Below are positions 16,565 through 24,919 of a DNA stretch of 64,000 bases, piece by piece. The DNA is from Lonepinella koalarum. Lineage in GTDB: Bacteria; Pseudomonadota; Gammaproteobacteria; Enterobacterales; Pasteurellaceae. The number at the start of each line of letters is the position of its first letter. The stretch's first letter is position 1. Both the position numbers and the translations under genes were made by a program. The DNA lies in assembly GCF_042926695.1 (NCBI RefSeq), contig NZ_CP170642.1, positions 2,170,001-2,234,000 on the forward strand. Reading direction: 5' to 3'. The notes beneath the pieces were generated by a model. That model was not told the origin of the DNA, searched no databases, and worked only from the letters and a program-made list of their open reading frames with translations.

Positions 16565-18760
16565 TTAAAATTCATATCGGAGATTGATACTATAATTACG
16601 TCCCGGTGCGCTATAAGCATCAGCATTCTCTTGTGAAATTGCTACCGAGCTATCGCTATTGGCCGTCATATTCGTACCACGGCTATTCCCCGCAAAATAG
16701 GAAATATCCGCCCAGTTCCAGTATTTTTTATCAAAGGCATTATTTAAGCTTGCACTTAAGGTGAGATCTTTGATTGGACGAATGTATAATCCGAAATCTA
16801 CGACATTATAGGATGTGCTTGGATTGTACATTGAGCCGTAAATATCTTTATCCGCTTTTGCTCGTACATGCGTGATGGTGCCACTGGCCCCCCAAAATTC
16901 ATTTTCATAACTCAAACCAGCTTTCAATTTTAGCGGTTGAATGGTACTAATTGGATTTTTCTCACCGCTTTCATTATCTTTCATCTTACCTTTGCTATAA
17001 GCTAAACCACCAGTGAAATAGAAATCATCATAGAAATTCCATTTCCCTTCGGCATCTACCCCATAGATTTTAGCTTTGGCAATATTTTGATATTGATAAG
17101 CATAGTTGGCTAATCCTGTATTAGCTAGATAACGGTAATCGATAAAGTTTTTATAAAGGTTGTAGAAACCACTGACACGATAGTTAAAGCGTTCATTGTT
17201 ACCTTTGAAACCCGCTTCAAAGTTATTCGCTGTTTCTGGTTTAAGATTTTGATTCCCCACAATCGCATAGCCATATTGTTGGCGACCATAGGATGTGGTA
17301 AGTTGTTGCGCTGACGGTGCTTTAAAACCACGAGAATATTGGACATACGGCACAAATTCATTAGCAACTTGATAAGCTAAGGTTAATTTTGGTAAGAAAG
17401 CGGTTTTATGTTGTTTTTGTACGCCTGAATTCGGTATATATTGGGTAACCCAGTCATTATAGCCGTCAGCATCTGGGTTTAAACGGTAATGTACTAAGCC
17501 TAATTGCGGGGTAACTAACAAATCACCAAATTGTAATTCATCTTCGACATAAGCATGCAAACGGAATTGTTTGGTGTCTGCGGAAGATTGTGAAAGACTG
17601 GTATCTGACGTGGTATCAATATCATTGGTGAGATCATGATAGCTCGCGCTTAAGCCATAACGTAATACTTGCGGAATGGAACTATTAATAAATTGTGTCG
17701 CTTGAGTCGATAATCCGTATAACTTTTCTTTATTGTCCATGTTATCTATGCGTTCTGTTACCGTAGAGTTACCTGATACTGTTCTGGTTTGATGACGAAC
17801 ACGGTAATTTTCTGTATCTGATTGTTGGAAATAGAGTTTGCTATCTAGTTTAATATCGTTACCGGTGTAATTATGTGTGAGAGCTAAACGAGTACGTGTG
17901 ACTTGATCATTGCTATGACTACTGTCAGTGGATGTGGTGACAAAAGGCGTAACGCTTGTTGAAATATCGGAAAGGTTATCGGTTTCAGTCCGTCTATGCA
18001 CATATTCCACCGCTAAGCCGATACGATTTTGCTCATTGATTTGGTAATAATTTTTTACTAACACCGCACCATTTTTGTAATCCGCCGGGTTTGCTTCTGT
18101 ACGCGTTGAACCGGTACCCGAATTATCGCCATTGGTTTTAGTTTCATGACCTTTACGTTGCGTACCAACCACTAAACCTTGATAATCACCATGTTGTAAT
18201 GCGACCCCCATAGTGCCGACCAGTGACGTATCAACACTTTGATAGCCGGTGGAGAATAATCCACCGAACGCACGATTTTTCAATAAATCTTGTGGTTCAA
18301 GGGTTTGGAAATCAATTGCACCGGAAAGCCCTGATGCAGAACCAGAACGATCAACTCTGGCGGAACGCAATAAACTGGGTTCGACAAAATCACCGCGTCC
18401 AAAAGCACCGGCAATGGTGGTAAACAATTTGTTTTCTTGACTTTCTGGCAAAGGGATACCATCAACACTGGTGGCAACACGGTTTCCTTGCAAGCCACGG
18501 ATATTCACACCATCATTTCCACCACGTGTACGTTGTAATTCGTTGACATTGACATCAATAGTATTTTCTAACATTTGTTTAATATCAGCCGGATTGGTTC
18601 TGGTGATTTGATTGGGCGTAATTGTCGTGGTTAAATCACTCGCTTCTTGTTCAACGACTTTAATTTCTTGCAGATTTTCATTAGATTTAGCGGTGTTGGC
18701 AACGGCATATTGATTAGCTAAGGCTAACACAATAGCACTTGCTAAAAGTGATTTTTTCAT
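16565..18760 (-). CDS. TonB-dependent haem/haemoglobin-type receptor
   Basis: This 731-residue outer-membrane receptor has a signal peptide (MKKSLLASAIVLALANQYAVA), a TonB-box-like EIKVVE, a plug domain (about residues 40-165) with GVNIRGLQGNRVATSVDGIP, and a 22-strand barrel ending in INLRYEF. The pair FKAPSAQQL ... NQNLKPET corresponds to the FRAP/NPNL boxes of haem and haemoglobin receptors (HmbR/HutA/HemR group). No histidine lies between those boxes, only tyrosines, so the usual haem-ligand residue there is missing. Ligand is therefore likely haem or a haem protein but unproven. A palindrome in its promoter may be a Fur site. Confidence 0.88.
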   Translation of the reverse strand: MKKSLLASAIVLALANQYAVANTAKSNENLQEIKVVEQEASDLTTTITPNQITRTNPADIKQMLENTIDVNVNELQRTRGGNDGVNIRGLQGNRVATSVDGIPLPESQENKLFTTIAGAFGRGDFVEPSLLRSARVDRSGSASGLSGAIDFQTLEPQDLLKNRAFGGLFSTGYQSVDTSLVGTMGVALQHGDYQGLVVGTQRKGHETKTNGDNSGTGSTRTEANPADYKNGAVLVKNYYQINEQNRIGLAVEYVHRRTETDNLSDISTSVTPFVTTSTDSSHSNDQVTRTRLALTHNYTGNDIKLDSKLYFQQSDTENYRVRHQTRTVSGNSTVTERIDNMDNKEKLYGLSTQATQFINSSIPQVLRYGLSASYHDLTNDIDTTSDTSLSQSSADTKQFRLHAYVEDELQFGDLLVTPQLGLVHYRLNPDADGYNDWVTQYIPNSGVQKQHKTAFLPKLTLAYQVANEFVPYVQYSRGFKAPSAQQLTTSYGRQQYGYAIVGNQNLKPETANNFEAGFKGNNERFNYRVSGFYNLYKNFIDYRYLANTGLANYAYQYQNIAKAKIYGVDAEGKWNFYDDFYFTGGLAYSKGKMKDNESGEKNPISTIQPLKLKAGLSYENEFWGASGTITHVRAKADKDIYGSMYNPSTSYNVVDFGLYIRPIKDLTLSASLNNAFDKKYWNWADISYFAGNSRGTNMTANSDSSVAISQENADAYSAPGRNYSINLRYEF

Positions 18761-18823
18761 GAGCTTTCCTTATGAGTTAAAATATTAAAATAAAAATCGT
18801 TTGTATTATTAAAGATCGCCTGA

Positions 18824-18850
18824 GAAATGTAAATAATAATTTCACATTTC
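18824..18850 (-). promoter_or_regulatory. Palindrome upstream of the TonB-dependent receptor gene (possible Fur operator)
   Basis: GAAATGT and ACATTTC form a 7-bp inverted repeat around the AT-rich centre AAATAATAATTTC, 64 bases before the receptor start and just before mutY. Size and composition resemble a degenerate Fur box, and an iron/haem receptor would be an expected target. This is inference. Confidence 0.35.
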
Positions 18851-18904
18851 TATTACATTATCGCTATGCTAAAATTTTCTTTTTTCACCGCACTTTTACA
18901 CTAT

Positions 18905-20017
18905 ATGACTGCACAATCTTGCTCAATCGCCCCTTTTGCTCAGGCTGTACTTCACTGGTACGACCAATTTGGGCGTAAGCATTTACCGTGGCAACAAAAT
19001 AAAACGCTGTATGGTGTGTGGTTGTCGGAAGTGATGTTGCAACAAACCCAAGTGGCTACGGTGATCCCTTATTTTGAGCGATTTATCAAAACTTTTCCCA
19101 ATATTACCGCACTTGCCAATGCTCCCCTTGATGAAGTGTTGCATTTGTGGACTGGTTTAGGTTATTACGCTCGAGCTAGAAACTTGCACAAGGCAGCACA
19201 GCAAATTCGTGATGAATATCAAGGGCAATTTCCTACGCAATTTGAGCAAGTGCTGGCATTGTCGGGTATCGGGCGAAGCACGGCAGGCGCCATTTTATCT
19301 TCGGTATTAAATCAACCTTATGCCATTTTAGATGGCAATGTAAAACGTGTTTTATCGCGTTATTTTCTGGTGGATGGTTGGACTGGCGATAAGAAAGTAG
19401 AAAATAAACTCTGGGCATTAAGTGAACAAGTCACCCCACAAGATCAAGTGGCGGATTTTAATCAGGCGATGATGGATATTGGGGCAATGGTTTGTACGCG
19501 TTCAAAACCGAAGTGTGATTTGTGTCCAATTAGTCAAAAGTGCGGTGCAAATTTAACAAATTGTTGGATGGATTATCCACATAAAAAACCGAAAAAGACC
19601 TTGCCAGCACGCACAAGTTATTTTTTAATTTTGAGCTGTCAAGGCAAAATTGCATTAGAACAACGTAAGCATTCTGGCTTGTGGGGAGGGCTGTATTGTT
19701 TTCCACAATTTCCTAGCAAAACAGAATTGTTGCAATATTTAGCTGCACAAGGTATTCGCCAATATCAAGAATGGACGGCATTTAGACATACTTTTAGTCA
19801 TTTTCATTTAGATATTTATCCAATTTATGCGGAACTTCATGGCAAAAAATGTGACGAAGATCGCACAGACTGGAAAAAAATAGCAGAAAAGCCGGCGAAA
19901 TATCAATTTACGGTATCAACCACAGATAAATATTGGTATGATCCTGATAATCCAGATCAAATTGGACTCGCTACGCCGGTCAAAAATTTATTAATTGAAT
20001 TTCATAAGAGAAAATAA
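18905..20017 (+). CDS. mutY: Adenine DNA glycosylase MutY
   Basis: MutY removes adenine mispaired with 8-oxoguanine. With the ATG at 18905 it has 370 residues. Visible are the catalytic Glu42 in SEVMLQQTQ, the helix-hairpin-helix LSGIGRSTAGAIL, the catalytic Asp in ILDGNVKRVL, the 4Fe-4S ligands in CTRSKPKCDLC...C (C-X6-C-X2-C-X5-C) and the C-terminal NUDIX-like domain with FRHTFSHFHLD. An ATG at 18866 is in frame; its extra 13 residues precede the conserved region and overlap an uptake signal, so it is less likely. yggX follows after two bases. Confidence 0.95.
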   Translation: MTAQSCSIAPFAQAVLHWYDQFGRKHLPWQQNKTLYGVWLSEVMLQQTQVATVIPYFERFIKTFPNITALANAPLDEVLHLWTGLGYYARARNLHKAAQQIRDEYQGQFPTQFEQVLALSGIGRSTAGAILSSVLNQPYAILDGNVKRVLSRYFLVDGWTGDKKVENKLWALSEQVTPQDQVADFNQAMMDIGAMVCTRSKPKCDLCPISQKCGANLTNCWMDYPHKKPKKTLPARTSYFLILSCQGKIALEQRKHSGLWGGLYCFPQFPSKTELLQYLAAQGIRQYQEWTAFRHTFSHFHLDIYPIYAELHGKKCDEDRTDWKKIAEKPAKYQFTVSTTDKYWYDPDNPDQIGLATPVKNLLIEFHKRK

Positions 20018-20019
20018 CC

Positions 20020-20292
20020 ATGGCAAGAACAGTATTTTGTGCATATTTAAAACAACAAGCAGAAGGATTAGATTTTCAGCTTTATCCCGGTGAACTCGGT
20101 AAACGTATTTTCGATAATATTAGTAAACAGGCTTGGGGCGAATGGATGAAAAAGCAAACCATGCTAGTTAATGAAAAAAAATTAAATATGATGAATGCTG
20201 AGCATCGTCAATTATTAGAACAAGAAATGGTGAATTTTTTGTTTGAAGGTAAAGAGGTACATATTGAAGGTTATGTGCCACAATCAAAATAA
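20020..20292 (+). CDS. yggX: Fe(2+)-trafficking protein YggX
   Basis: YggX is a 90-residue protein linked to iron trafficking and protection of iron-sulfur clusters such as that of MutY. The family marks are the N-terminal RTVFCAYLKQQAEGLDF, with the conserved cysteine, and PGELGKRIFDNISKQAW. It begins two bases after mutY and ends eight bases before mltC, so the three genes form a tight unit, as in E. coli. Confidence 0.96.
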   Translation: MARTVFCAYLKQQAEGLDFQLYPGELGKRIFDNISKQAWGEWMKKQTMLVNEKKLNMMNAEHRQLLEQEMVNFLFEGKEVHIEGYVPQSK

Positions 20293-20299
20293 AATAAAT

Positions 20300-21382
20300 A
20301 TGAAAAAGATTTTCTTTAAAAAATTAGCCGTGTTGGCAATCATTTCTCTTTTGTATGCCTGTTCATCGAATCAAGAACGTAGTTATGATGAGACGTTTGC
20401 GAAAGATACGCATGGTTTAGATTTACTTACGGGGCAGTTTTCACGAAATATTGACCAAATTTGGGGGGTTAATGAATTATTAGTGGCGAGTCGTAAGGAC
20501 TATGTAAAATATACTGATAGTTATTACACTCGTAGTCATATTAGCTTTGAAGAAGGGCAAATTAATATTGAAACACTTGCGGATTTAAATCGTTTACATA
20601 ATGCCATTGTGCATACGTTGTTGATGGGATCTGATGCCAAAGGGATTGATTTATTTGCTTCAGGTGATGTACCTATTAGCTCTCGTCCGTTCTTAGTTGG
20701 TCAGGTCGTCAATAACTTTGGTCAACCGATTAGAGATCTCAATACAGCAAATAATTTTGCTAGCTATTTAATTCAAAACAGATTAAAAAAACGTAAACTC
20801 AGCAATGGGCGTGCTGTGCAGTTTGTGAGCATTCAAATGATTGCAAATCACGTTAATGTACGTGCTAGAGCCTATTTGCCGTTTGTACGCAAAGCATCTC
20901 GTCAATATGGCATTGATGAAAGTTTAATTTTAGGGATTATGCAAACGGAATCTAGCTTTAACCCTTATGCGATTAGTTATGCAAATGCCTTAGGTTTAAT
21001 GCAAGTAGTACCACATAGTGCAGGGCGTGATGTGTTTAAAATGAAAGGGTTGTCAGGACAGCCAAGTAAAAATTATTTATTTGATCCGGCTAAAAATGTG
21101 GATGCTGGCGTGTCTTATTTATGGTTGTTGAGAAATGAATATTTGGCAGGGATTGAGAATCCAACATCCATGCGTTATGCCATGATTTCCGCCTATAACA
21201 GTGGTGCGGGTGCAGTGTTGCGTGTATTTAATCCTGATAAAGATCAAGCGATTTATCAAATTAACCGTATGCAACCGGAACAAGTGTATCGTATTTTAAC
21301 CACGGCTCATCCATCATCACAGGCACGTAATTACTTGTTGAAAGTGGATAAAGCACAACAGAGTTATCGCAGAGTGAGATAA
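20300..21382 (+). CDS. mltC: Membrane-bound lytic murein transglycosylase C
   Basis: MltC is an outer-membrane lipoprotein that cleaves peptidoglycan between MurNAc and GlcNAc with formation of 1,6-anhydro ends. With the ATG at 20300 it has 360 residues (E. coli 359). The signal peptide ends in the lipobox LLYAC (Cys21). The C-terminal lysozyme-like SLT domain has the catalytic Glu in GIMQTESSFNPYAIS, then ALGLMQVVP and AYNSGAGAV. An earlier in-frame ATG inside yggX would destroy the signal peptide, so it is rejected. Confidence 0.95.
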   Translation: MKKIFFKKLAVLAIISLLYACSSNQERSYDETFAKDTHGLDLLTGQFSRNIDQIWGVNELLVASRKDYVKYTDSYYTRSHISFEEGQINIETLADLNRLHNAIVHTLLMGSDAKGIDLFASGDVPISSRPFLVGQVVNNFGQPIRDLNTANNFASYLIQNRLKKRKLSNGRAVQFVSIQMIANHVNVRARAYLPFVRKASRQYGIDESLILGIMQTESSFNPYAISYANALGLMQVVPHSAGRDVFKMKGLSGQPSKNYLFDPAKNVDAGVSYLWLLRNEYLAGIENPTSMRYAMISAYNSGAGAVLRVFNPDKDQAIYQINRMQPEQVYRILTTAHPSSQARNYLLKVDKAQQSYRRVR

Positions 21383-21481
21383 GACAACTCCCGTATTTTA
21401 CAAGTGCGGGACTATTTTTAACACTTTTTGCATATTAAACAAGCAAACAAACACATTTTAGATTTTTTTGTAAAATAACTA

Positions 21482-21510
21482 TTGACCGAAAGACGTAAAT
21501 ACGGTTTAAT
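21482..21510 (+). promoter_or_regulatory. Promoter of the tRNA-Phe/tRNA-Asn unit
   Basis: TTGACC (21482-21487) and TTTAAT (21505-21510) are 17 bases apart and followed by the GC-rich stretch ACGCCCCG, the kind of discriminator found at stringently controlled stable-RNA promoters. Confidence 0.7.
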
Positions 21511-21539
21511 ACGCCCCGTGTTGGCGCAGTGAGCGTTAC

Positions 21540-21615
21540 GCCTCGATAGCTCAGTCGGTAGAGCAGGGGATTGAAAATCCCCGTGTCGGTGGTTCGATTC
21601 CGCCTCGAGGCACCA
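21540..21615 (+). tRNA. tRNA-Phe (GAA)
   Basis: The 76-base sequence folds as a complete cloverleaf. The acceptor stem is GCCTCGA/TCGAGGC, the anticodon stem-loop GGGGATTGAAAATCCCC carries anticodon GAA, the T-loop is GGTTCGATTCC-like, and CCA is encoded. It is nearly identical to E. coli tRNA-Phe in the D and anticodon arms. Confidence 0.98.
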
Positions 21616-21620
21616 TCTTT

Positions 21621-21696
21621 TCCTCCTTAGTTCAGTCGGTAGAACGGTGGACTGTTAATCCATATGTCGCAGGTTCGAGTCCCGCAGGAGGAGCCA
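21621..21696 (+). tRNA. tRNA-Asn (GTT)
   Basis: The 76-base sequence starts TCCTCCTTAGTTCAGTCGG and ends with an encoded CCA. The acceptor stem is TCCTCCT/AGGAGGA, and the anticodon loop ACTGTTAAT gives GTT. It is five bases after tRNA-Phe, so both come from one transcript. Confidence 0.98.
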
Positions 21697-21706
21697 TATT
21701 TAGAAG

Positions 21707-21735
21707 CCCTGATGAGTGATCATCGGGGTTTTTGT
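21707..21735 (+). terminator. Terminator of the tRNA unit
   Basis: CCCTGATGA (21707-21715), loop GTGA and TCATCGGGG (21720-21728) form a 9-bp stem with one G-T pair. A run of six or more T follows. Confidence 0.88.
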
Positions 21736-21769
21736 TTATTTAGCGAATATTAAAAATCAAAGGTATCCC

Positions 21770-22615
21770 ATGTTAAGCTATCGCCATAGTTTCCACGCAG
21801 GCAATCATGCCGATGTACTCAAGCATATTGTGCAAATGCTGATTATTGAAAATCTGCAACAAAAAGACAAAGGTTTTTATTATTTAGATACCCATGCTGG
21901 TGTGGGGAAATACCGTTTATTGAGTGAAGAATCAGAAAAAACCGCTGAATATCTTGCTGGTATTGCTAGATTGTGGCAACAAAAAGATTTACCAGAAGAA
22001 ATACAACGCTATGTGAATTTAATCAAAAAGCTCAATTATGGTGGTAAAGAATTGCGTTACTATGCGGGTTCACCTTTTATTGCAAGTCTTATGTTACGTG
22101 AGCAGGATCGGGCGTTATTCATTGAATTGCATCCCGCAGATTATCCCTTATTGCGTAATACATTCAAAGACTATCAAAATATTAGCACCAAACGAGATGA
22201 TGGTTTTCAACAGCTTAAGGCTACGTTGCCGCCCAAAGAACGTCGTGGTTTAGTATTAATCGATCCCCCTTATGAGCTGAAAGAAGATTATGATCTGGTG
22301 GTGCGAGCCATTGTGGAGGGTTATAAGCGTTTTGCCACCGGCATTTATGCCATTTGGTATCCCGTGGTGTTACGCCAACAAACCAAACGTATCATCAAAT
22401 GTTTAGAAGCCACAGGCATTCGCAAAATTTTGCAAATTGAACTCGCCGTGCGTCCTGACAGCGATCAACGTGGCATGACCGCCAGCGGTATGATTGTGAT
22501 TAATCCGCCGTGGCAATTAGAAAGTCAAATGAAACAGATTTTACCTTATTTAGTCAAGACCTTAGTGCCTGAAAATACGGGCAGCTGGAAAGTCAGTTGG
22601 ATTACACCTGAATAA
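21770..22615 (+). CDS. rlmJ: 23S rRNA (adenine(2030)-N(6))-methyltransferase RlmJ
   Basis: RlmJ methylates A2030 of 23S rRNA. With the ATG at 21770 the protein has 281 residues (E. coli 280) and begins MLSYRHSFHAGNHADVLKH, the family N-terminus. The SAM-binding region has YLDTHAGVGKY, and the N6-adenine methyltransferase catalytic motif DPPYE is present at about residue 164. An in-frame upstream ATG would begin inside the tRNA terminator and is rejected. Confidence 0.95.
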   Translation: MLSYRHSFHAGNHADVLKHIVQMLIIENLQQKDKGFYYLDTHAGVGKYRLLSEESEKTAEYLAGIARLWQQKDLPEEIQRYVNLIKKLNYGGKELRYYAGSPFIASLMLREQDRALFIELHPADYPLLRNTFKDYQNISTKRDDGFQQLKATLPPKERRGLVLIDPPYELKEDYDLVVRAIVEGYKRFATGIYAIWYPVVLRQQTKRIIKCLEATGIRKILQIELAVRPDSDQRGMTASGMIVINPPWQLESQMKQILPYLVKTLVPENTGSWKVSWITPE

Positions 22616-22635
22616 CTTATTTGTTCCTATTGGTT

Positions 22636-22677
22636 AAAGTGCGGTGGAAAATTCGGAAATTTTTTACCGCACTTTTT
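22636..22677 (+). terminator. Terminator after rlmJ made of two inverted uptake signals
   Basis: AAAGTGCGGT (22636-22645) pairs with ACCGCACTTT (22666-22675); AT-rich inner sequence GGAAAATT/AATTTTT can extend the stem. TTT follows. Confidence 0.8.
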
Positions 22678-22705
22678 ACGCCAAATTCCCCTTGGTACAC
22701 CATAA

Positions 22706-22727
22706 AAATGTGATCTTGATCACATTT
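22706..22727 (+). promoter_or_regulatory. Near-consensus CRP operator upstream of tkt
   Basis: A 22-base palindrome with TGTGATC-TT-GATCACA at its heart is flanked by AAA and TTT. It matches the ideal symmetric CRP consensus at all but one position. It lies 110 bases before the tkt ATG. Confidence 0.85.
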
Positions 22728-22836
22728 TAAATGCTATCTATAAAATCAATCGTATTAATTTACCTTTTACCCTGAAAAATCAGGTAAAATAAAGAGCAAT
22801 TCATATTCATTCAATCTCATTAAGCAGGAGTAAACA

Positions 22837-24837
22837 ATGGCAACGCAAAAACAACTTGCAAATGCAATCCGTTTTTTAAGTATGGACGCTGTACAAAAGG
22901 CAAAATCAGGCCACCCCGGTGCCCCAATGGGAATGGCAGACATTGCCGAAGTCTTATGGCGTGGTTTCTTAAAACACAATCCAACTAATCCAAAATGGGC
23001 AGATCGTGACCGTTTCGTGTTATCTAATGGACATGGTTCGATGTTAATTTACAGCCTATTACATCTCACAGGCTATGATCTCCCAATTGAAGAATTGAAA
23101 AATTTCCGTCAATTGCATTCTAAAACCCCCGGTCACCCTGAATATGGCTATGCACCGGGTGTGGAAACTACCACTGGTCCATTAGGTCAAGGGATCACCA
23201 ACGCCGTGGGTATGGCTATTGCAGAAAAAACCCTTGCAGGTCAATTTAACCGTGCAGGTCACGATATTGTAGATCACTTTACTTATGTGTTCTTAGGTGA
23301 TGGCTGTTTAATGGAAGGCGTAAGCCACGAAGCCTGTTCATTGGCAGGAACGTTAGGCTTAGGTAAATTAATTGCATTCTATGACGACAACAATATTTCC
23401 ATTGATGGTCATGTTGACGGTTGGTTCACTGATGATACACAAAAACGCTTTGAAGCCTACGGTTGGCAAGTAATTCCAGCGATTGACGGTCACAACCCAC
23501 AACAAATCGCCGAAGCGGTGAAACAAGCTCAAGCAGAAACTAATAAACCAACCTTGATTATCTGTAAAACCGTTATCGGTTACGGTTCACCAAACAAATC
23601 CGCTTCTCACGACTGCCACGGTGCACCACTAGGTGATGAAGAAATTGCCTTAACCCGTAAAGCCTTGGAATGGGATTATGCTCCATTTGAAATTCCTGCG
23701 GATATTTATGCGGAATGGGATGCCAAAGCTCAAGGTCAAGCAGCGGAGCAAGCGTGGAACGACAAATTTGCCGCTTATGAAAAAGCTCACCCAGAACTTG
23801 CAGCAGAATTTAAACGCCGTGCAGCGGGCGAATTGCCAGCCAACTGGGCGCAAGAAAGTCAAGCCTTTGTGGAAAAATTACAAGCCAACCCAGCGTCAAT
23901 TGCGAGCCGTAAAGCCTCACAAAACGCCATTGAAGCCTATGCACATTTATTGCCAGAGTTCTTGGGCGGTTCAGCCGACCTTGCCAGCTCCAATTTAACC
24001 CTATGGTCAGGTTCAAAACCAATCCGTGCCGACAAAAACGTAGACGGCAACTATGTGAACTACGGCGTGCGTGAGTTCGGTATGTCAGCGATTATGAACG
24101 GTATCGCCCTACACGGCGGCTTCATTCCTTACGGTGCAACCTTCTTAATGTTCTTTGAATACGCCCACAACGCCGTGCGTATGGCATCGCTGATGAAACA
24201 ACGTGCCTTATTCGTTTACACCCATGACTCTATCGGTTTAGGCGAAGACGGCCCAACCCACCAACCTGTGGAACAAACTGCCGCATTACGCTTAATTCCA
24301 AACTTGGAAACATGGCGACCAGCGGATCAAGTGGAATCTGCAGTGGCATGGAAAGCGGCAGTAGAACGTCAAGACGGCCCAAGTGCGTTAATCTTCACTC
24401 GTCAAAACTTGGCACAACAACCACGCACCGCAGAGCAATTAGCCAATGTGGCTCGTGGTGGTTACATTTTGGTCGATTGCGGTTGCAACAACCCAGATGT
24501 GATCTTAATTGCCACCGGTTCTGAAGTGGAATTAGCGGTTAAAGCCGCTGAAGTGTTGAAAGGCGAAGGCAAAAAAGTGCGTGTGGTGTCTATGCCAAGC
24601 ACCAATGTATTCGACAAACAAGACGAAGCCTACCGTGAAAGCGTGTTACCAAAACACATCACCAAACGTGTTGCCATTGAAGCCCAAATCGGCGATTTCT
24701 GGTACAAATACGTTGGCTTTGACGGTCGTATCGTGGCAATGCAAAGTTTCGGCGAATCCGCCCCAGCAGATCAATTATTCAAATTGTTCGGCTTCACGGT
24801 GGAAAACGTGGTAGCAAAAGCCAAAGAAATTTTGTAA
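22837..24837 (+). CDS. tktA: Transketolase
   Basis: Transketolase moves two-carbon units between sugar phosphates in the non-oxidative pentose phosphate pathway, using thiamine diphosphate. The 666-residue protein shows AKSGHPGAPMGMADIAEVLW near the N-terminus, the TPP/metal motif GDGCLMEGVSHEACSLAGTL...YDDNNISIDG, and the pyrimidine-domain residues VREFGMSAIMNG and HDSIGLGEDGPTHQP. An AGGAG site precedes the ATG. Codon choice in the second half is strongly biased to C-ending codons, as in highly expressed genes. A CRP site upstream suggests catabolite control. A terminator follows. Confidence 0.97.
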   Translation: MATQKQLANAIRFLSMDAVQKAKSGHPGAPMGMADIAEVLWRGFLKHNPTNPKWADRDRFVLSNGHGSMLIYSLLHLTGYDLPIEELKNFRQLHSKTPGHPEYGYAPGVETTTGPLGQGITNAVGMAIAEKTLAGQFNRAGHDIVDHFTYVFLGDGCLMEGVSHEACSLAGTLGLGKLIAFYDDNNISIDGHVDGWFTDDTQKRFEAYGWQVIPAIDGHNPQQIAEAVKQAQAETNKPTLIICKTVIGYGSPNKSASHDCHGAPLGDEEIALTRKALEWDYAPFEIPADIYAEWDAKAQGQAAEQAWNDKFAAYEKAHPELAAEFKRRAAGELPANWAQESQAFVEKLQANPASIASRKASQNAIEAYAHLLPEFLGGSADLASSNLTLWSGSKPIRADKNVDGNYVNYGVREFGMSAIMNGIALHGGFIPYGATFLMFFEYAHNAVRMASLMKQRALFVYTHDSIGLGEDGPTHQPVEQTAALRLIPNLETWRPADQVESAVAWKAAVERQDGPSALIFTRQNLAQQPRTAEQLANVARGGYILVDCGCNNPDVILIATGSEVELAVKAAEVLKGEGKKVRVVSMPSTNVFDKQDEAYRESVLPKHITKRVAIEAQIGDFWYKYVGFDGRIVAMQSFGESAPADQLFKLFGFTVENVVAKAKEIL

Positions 24838-24867
24838 TAGTCTAACTGTTGACATAATGGACAAAAA

Positions 24868-24907
24868 GGTTGCTATAAACTACTATATAGTTTTAGCAAC
24901 TTTTTTA
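24868..24907 (+). terminator. Terminator after tkt
   Basis: GGTTGCTA, then AAACTA, pair with TAGTTT and TAGCAAC with one unpaired base; TTTTTTATC follows. It lies 30 bases after the tkt stop codon. Confidence 0.8.
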
Positions 24908-24919
24908 TCTAACTTAAGC

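Noticed and set aside
24848..24880. TTGACA followed by TGCTAT after tkt, looking like a promoter
   Set aside because: It overlaps the tkt terminator hairpin and points into the 3' end of an opposing gene, so it has nothing to drive.
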